From Sphagnum compactum (Eukaryota; Bryophyta; Sphagnopsida; Sphagnales), in NCBI GenBank assembly GCA_965153455.1, contig OZ234494.1:1798001-1862000 (forward strand): 64,000 bases of DNA, written 5' to 3'. How positions within the stretch are numbered: position 1 is the stretch's first letter; each line of letters opens with the position of its first letter. Made by a program: the position numbers and the translations under genes. The notes beneath the pieces were generated by a model that did no database searches, had not been told where the DNA came from, and worked only from the letters and a program-made list of their open reading frames with translations. Positions 61,721-64,000 of the stretch are shown piece after piece.

Positions 61721-64000
61721 ATCTTTAATTAAAAAAGATGAACTATTTATTGCACATATTGTTAAATTGAAGATGTATAAAAAATTAATGGCAATACCTG
61801 TGTTTTCACTTGTGGGTTGACAACCTTTGACATTGGCATTGCTAAATCAATGTCAATGTCAACTTGTTTCACCTTTTTTAATTTTTTGAAAAGTGGCGTT
61901 TTTTACGCCGGTTTCCATTTTTGTGATTGGAAATGCAAGTAAAAAAGATTTGGTGATACCTATTTTGCCCCATCCCTTGATGATTAGTTTTTCATGGCTT
62001 TCATCTCTATTCATGTTAAATGTAACTAGTTGCAAATCCTAGGCTTTAGGTTGTTCATTTTGAAGTCTACTTCTAGTTCTCGTCCATCATCAATTTGGTC
62101 TTTAATTGTTTGAAAAGTCCATGAGTTAAAATGAACTTCTTATGCATGTTTTTATGACTTTTGCAAGATCACATCCACTAGTTGTAATTCACTTGTGCAA
62201 TTAGCAAGAACAAAAATGAATATGATGTTTATATGTTTTTAAAAAATCCAACTAAGGAACTTTTCATTTATATGAATGTTCCAACAATTTATAATCCATA
62301 TTGTTTTTAACCCTAAGAACTAGATTTGGATTATGGGTAGGGGAAGATAATGTTTTTTACAAATTGCTTGGTTATTTCCAAAGGTAAACATTGGTTTTCA
62401 CTAAAAGTAAGGTTCCAACCATCTTTGATGCAATTATTTTCCCTTTACTGTTTGGTGATAATGTCCTAGGTGTAGAATTAGTAAACACAATAGTGGGTTC
62501 ATTGTAGCACTCAACGGCACAACCACTATCACCTACTTTTTATCTGAACCAAACCTAACATTCGCGCATACTCTTCAAGTTCTAGCAAGTTTTTCTTGGG
62601 AATCTTCATTGATGTCTCACGTTATGTAGCTATAATATAGTTTTCTTTCAATGCACCTTCTTTTGTGAACCATTCCCACATTGTACTCGTAGTTAGCTTT
62701 GCATAAGGACTAGGCATGCTTGGTGATTTGATGTAAGCAATCTACAAAAATGTAAGAGAAATCTAATTTTATTTTCATATTTCTTCATTGTTGCTAGTAT
62801 TTGGGGCCATAAATGTGGTTGAAACCAAATTTGATATTTCCCTTGTTTCTTACTATGTTTTGAGGGTCTCTTGTTTTTAGTGTCATTTTTCTTGATCTCT
62901 TGTTCACTCAAAATCCTCACATTCTTTTGCTTGAACTAGGCTGCCCATTGGATGCTTTTCTTTTTGCACAATAAATTTTGTTGCATGCCAGCTACTATCT
63001 CTCAAGCTCTCTCTTCACAACCAACACCCTTTTTTCACTTGAAATTGTTTGAAATAGACTAATAATGTACTTTTGTCCCCCGTTATCAACCATTTTGCAC
63101 AAACATGAAATTAAGGTAAAAATTGGAAGAGCATTAGAATGTGGCCTAAGAAGGAAGAAAAGGAGTCTGGAATGAAAAGTAAGAACTTGAGAATTGCCAG
63201 AAGGCTGAAATACAAGAACAAGAAGTAGCCTTGATTTAAAGATGTTATAGTAGACCTAACCATATTGGAAACTACCTATTATTATGTACCTGACCAAGAA
63301 AGGTACATAATGAGAGTACCCAATTGTTGAAAAAAAAAAATTCACCTAAACTGTAGTGGAAATTTAAAATATTTATATTTATATTGCAAGAGTAGATTTT
63401 TCATATTGTCCTTCATAAAATTGGATTGGTATTTAGTTTGGCACTTCTCTAAATTGGATTCATTCAGAGCTCACATGAATTTGTCTTGCTACTTTGATAT
63501 AAATTTTTCTACCAAGATAGAAATGACTATTATTTTGGGGTCACATGCATGCCATGTTGCAATATATTAATGAAGATGTCGTGCCACAATACACTAGTAT
63601 AATTTGATACATTCCTCAATATGACTAAGTTAAGTCGCGCCTTGTCAAAGCAGGAAACCATACTAACCCTTTTTCAACCTTTTCAACCATCATTTTATGC
63701 TTGGGAGGTTTTAGTGTCTCCCTAAAAACAAACGTCTTGCCCCTGTGACTTATTGTGCTTAGATGGGTCGTTGGAAATCCATATTGGGGACGGGCTTTGA
63801 CAATCGTAGAGTTAAAAAGGGTGAAAAACGTGAAAAACAACAATCATTCATTCTTCATGGCTCCTTTACAGGCGCGGACTTTGGACCTCGGACATTACAC
63901 AATGTCATGATGGATCATTGCGCAACTACCAAACAAACTCTTTTAGCACTGCTCCTATATACTTTTACGTGACCCCGAAGCCTCAGGCAGCAGCAATAGA
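61721..64000. other. AT-rich intergenic DNA to the window end, no gene supported
   Basis: Short frames on both strands lack domains. The last 400 bp become less AT-rich, which could mark the approach to another gene or element outside the window. Confidence 0.4.

Overview
The window reads as nuclear DNA of a land plant with a large, repeat-rich genome. Genes are split by GT-AG introns. One encodes a plant-specific TIFY-CCT-GATA protein, telo-box motifs sit upstream of a ribosome-biogenesis gene, and tens of kilobases of very AT-rich DNA with decayed retroelements separate the genes. No gene pins the species. The low gene density, old eroded elements and unusual protein N-termini fit a gymnosperm, fern, lycophyte or bryophyte better than a compact flowering-plant genome, but this is inference.

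Layout. 1-7,050: AT-rich intergenic DNA with tandem repeats and one GC-richer retroelement-like segment. 7,100-11,119: a complete COG5 gene (Golgi tethering complex), + strand, three coding exons. 11,120-14,907: no supported gene. 14,908-15,642: an intronless hnRNP H/F-like two-RRM reading frame, - strand, with no in-frame AUG. 18,118-20,814: a decayed sialidase-like (BNR/Asp-box) gene, - strand, with introns still visible but a nonsense codon, two frameshifts and an internal deletion. 22,200-23,010: a LINE 3' fragment. 23,500-29,480: tandem repeats, foldback sequences and a Ty3/gypsy protease relic. 29,500-32,370: a degenerate non-LTR retrotransposon with zinc finger, reverse transcriptase and C-terminal endonuclease-like region. 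33,040-36,645 and beyond: a ZML-type TIFY/CCT/GATA transcription factor gene, + strand, with a very histidine-rich N-terminus. 37,330-39,000: a roughly 650-bp unit repeated three times; a relative lies in an intron of the BUD23 gene. 39,600-48,900: AT-rich DNA with mobile-element relics and foldbacks. 49,271-50,161: an intronless CUE/coiled-coil protein gene. 51,237-55,536: a complete nine-exon BUD23/RID2 18S rRNA methyltransferase gene. 55,540-64,000: repeats and relics, including an 11-bp minisatellite.

The genes do not form a pathway. They are ordinary housekeeping and regulatory genes (vesicle tethering, RNA binding, transcription, ubiquitin binding, ribosome maturation) spread among repeats. 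I found no convincing new multi-gene system. The most useful leads are the repeat family shared by the GATA 3' flank and the BUD23 intron, two related relics of an unrecognised mobile protein at 45 and 60 kb, the decayed sialidase gene, the His-rich GATA factor, and the RRM frame without a start codon. Exon coordinates come from hand-read splice sites checked for phase.
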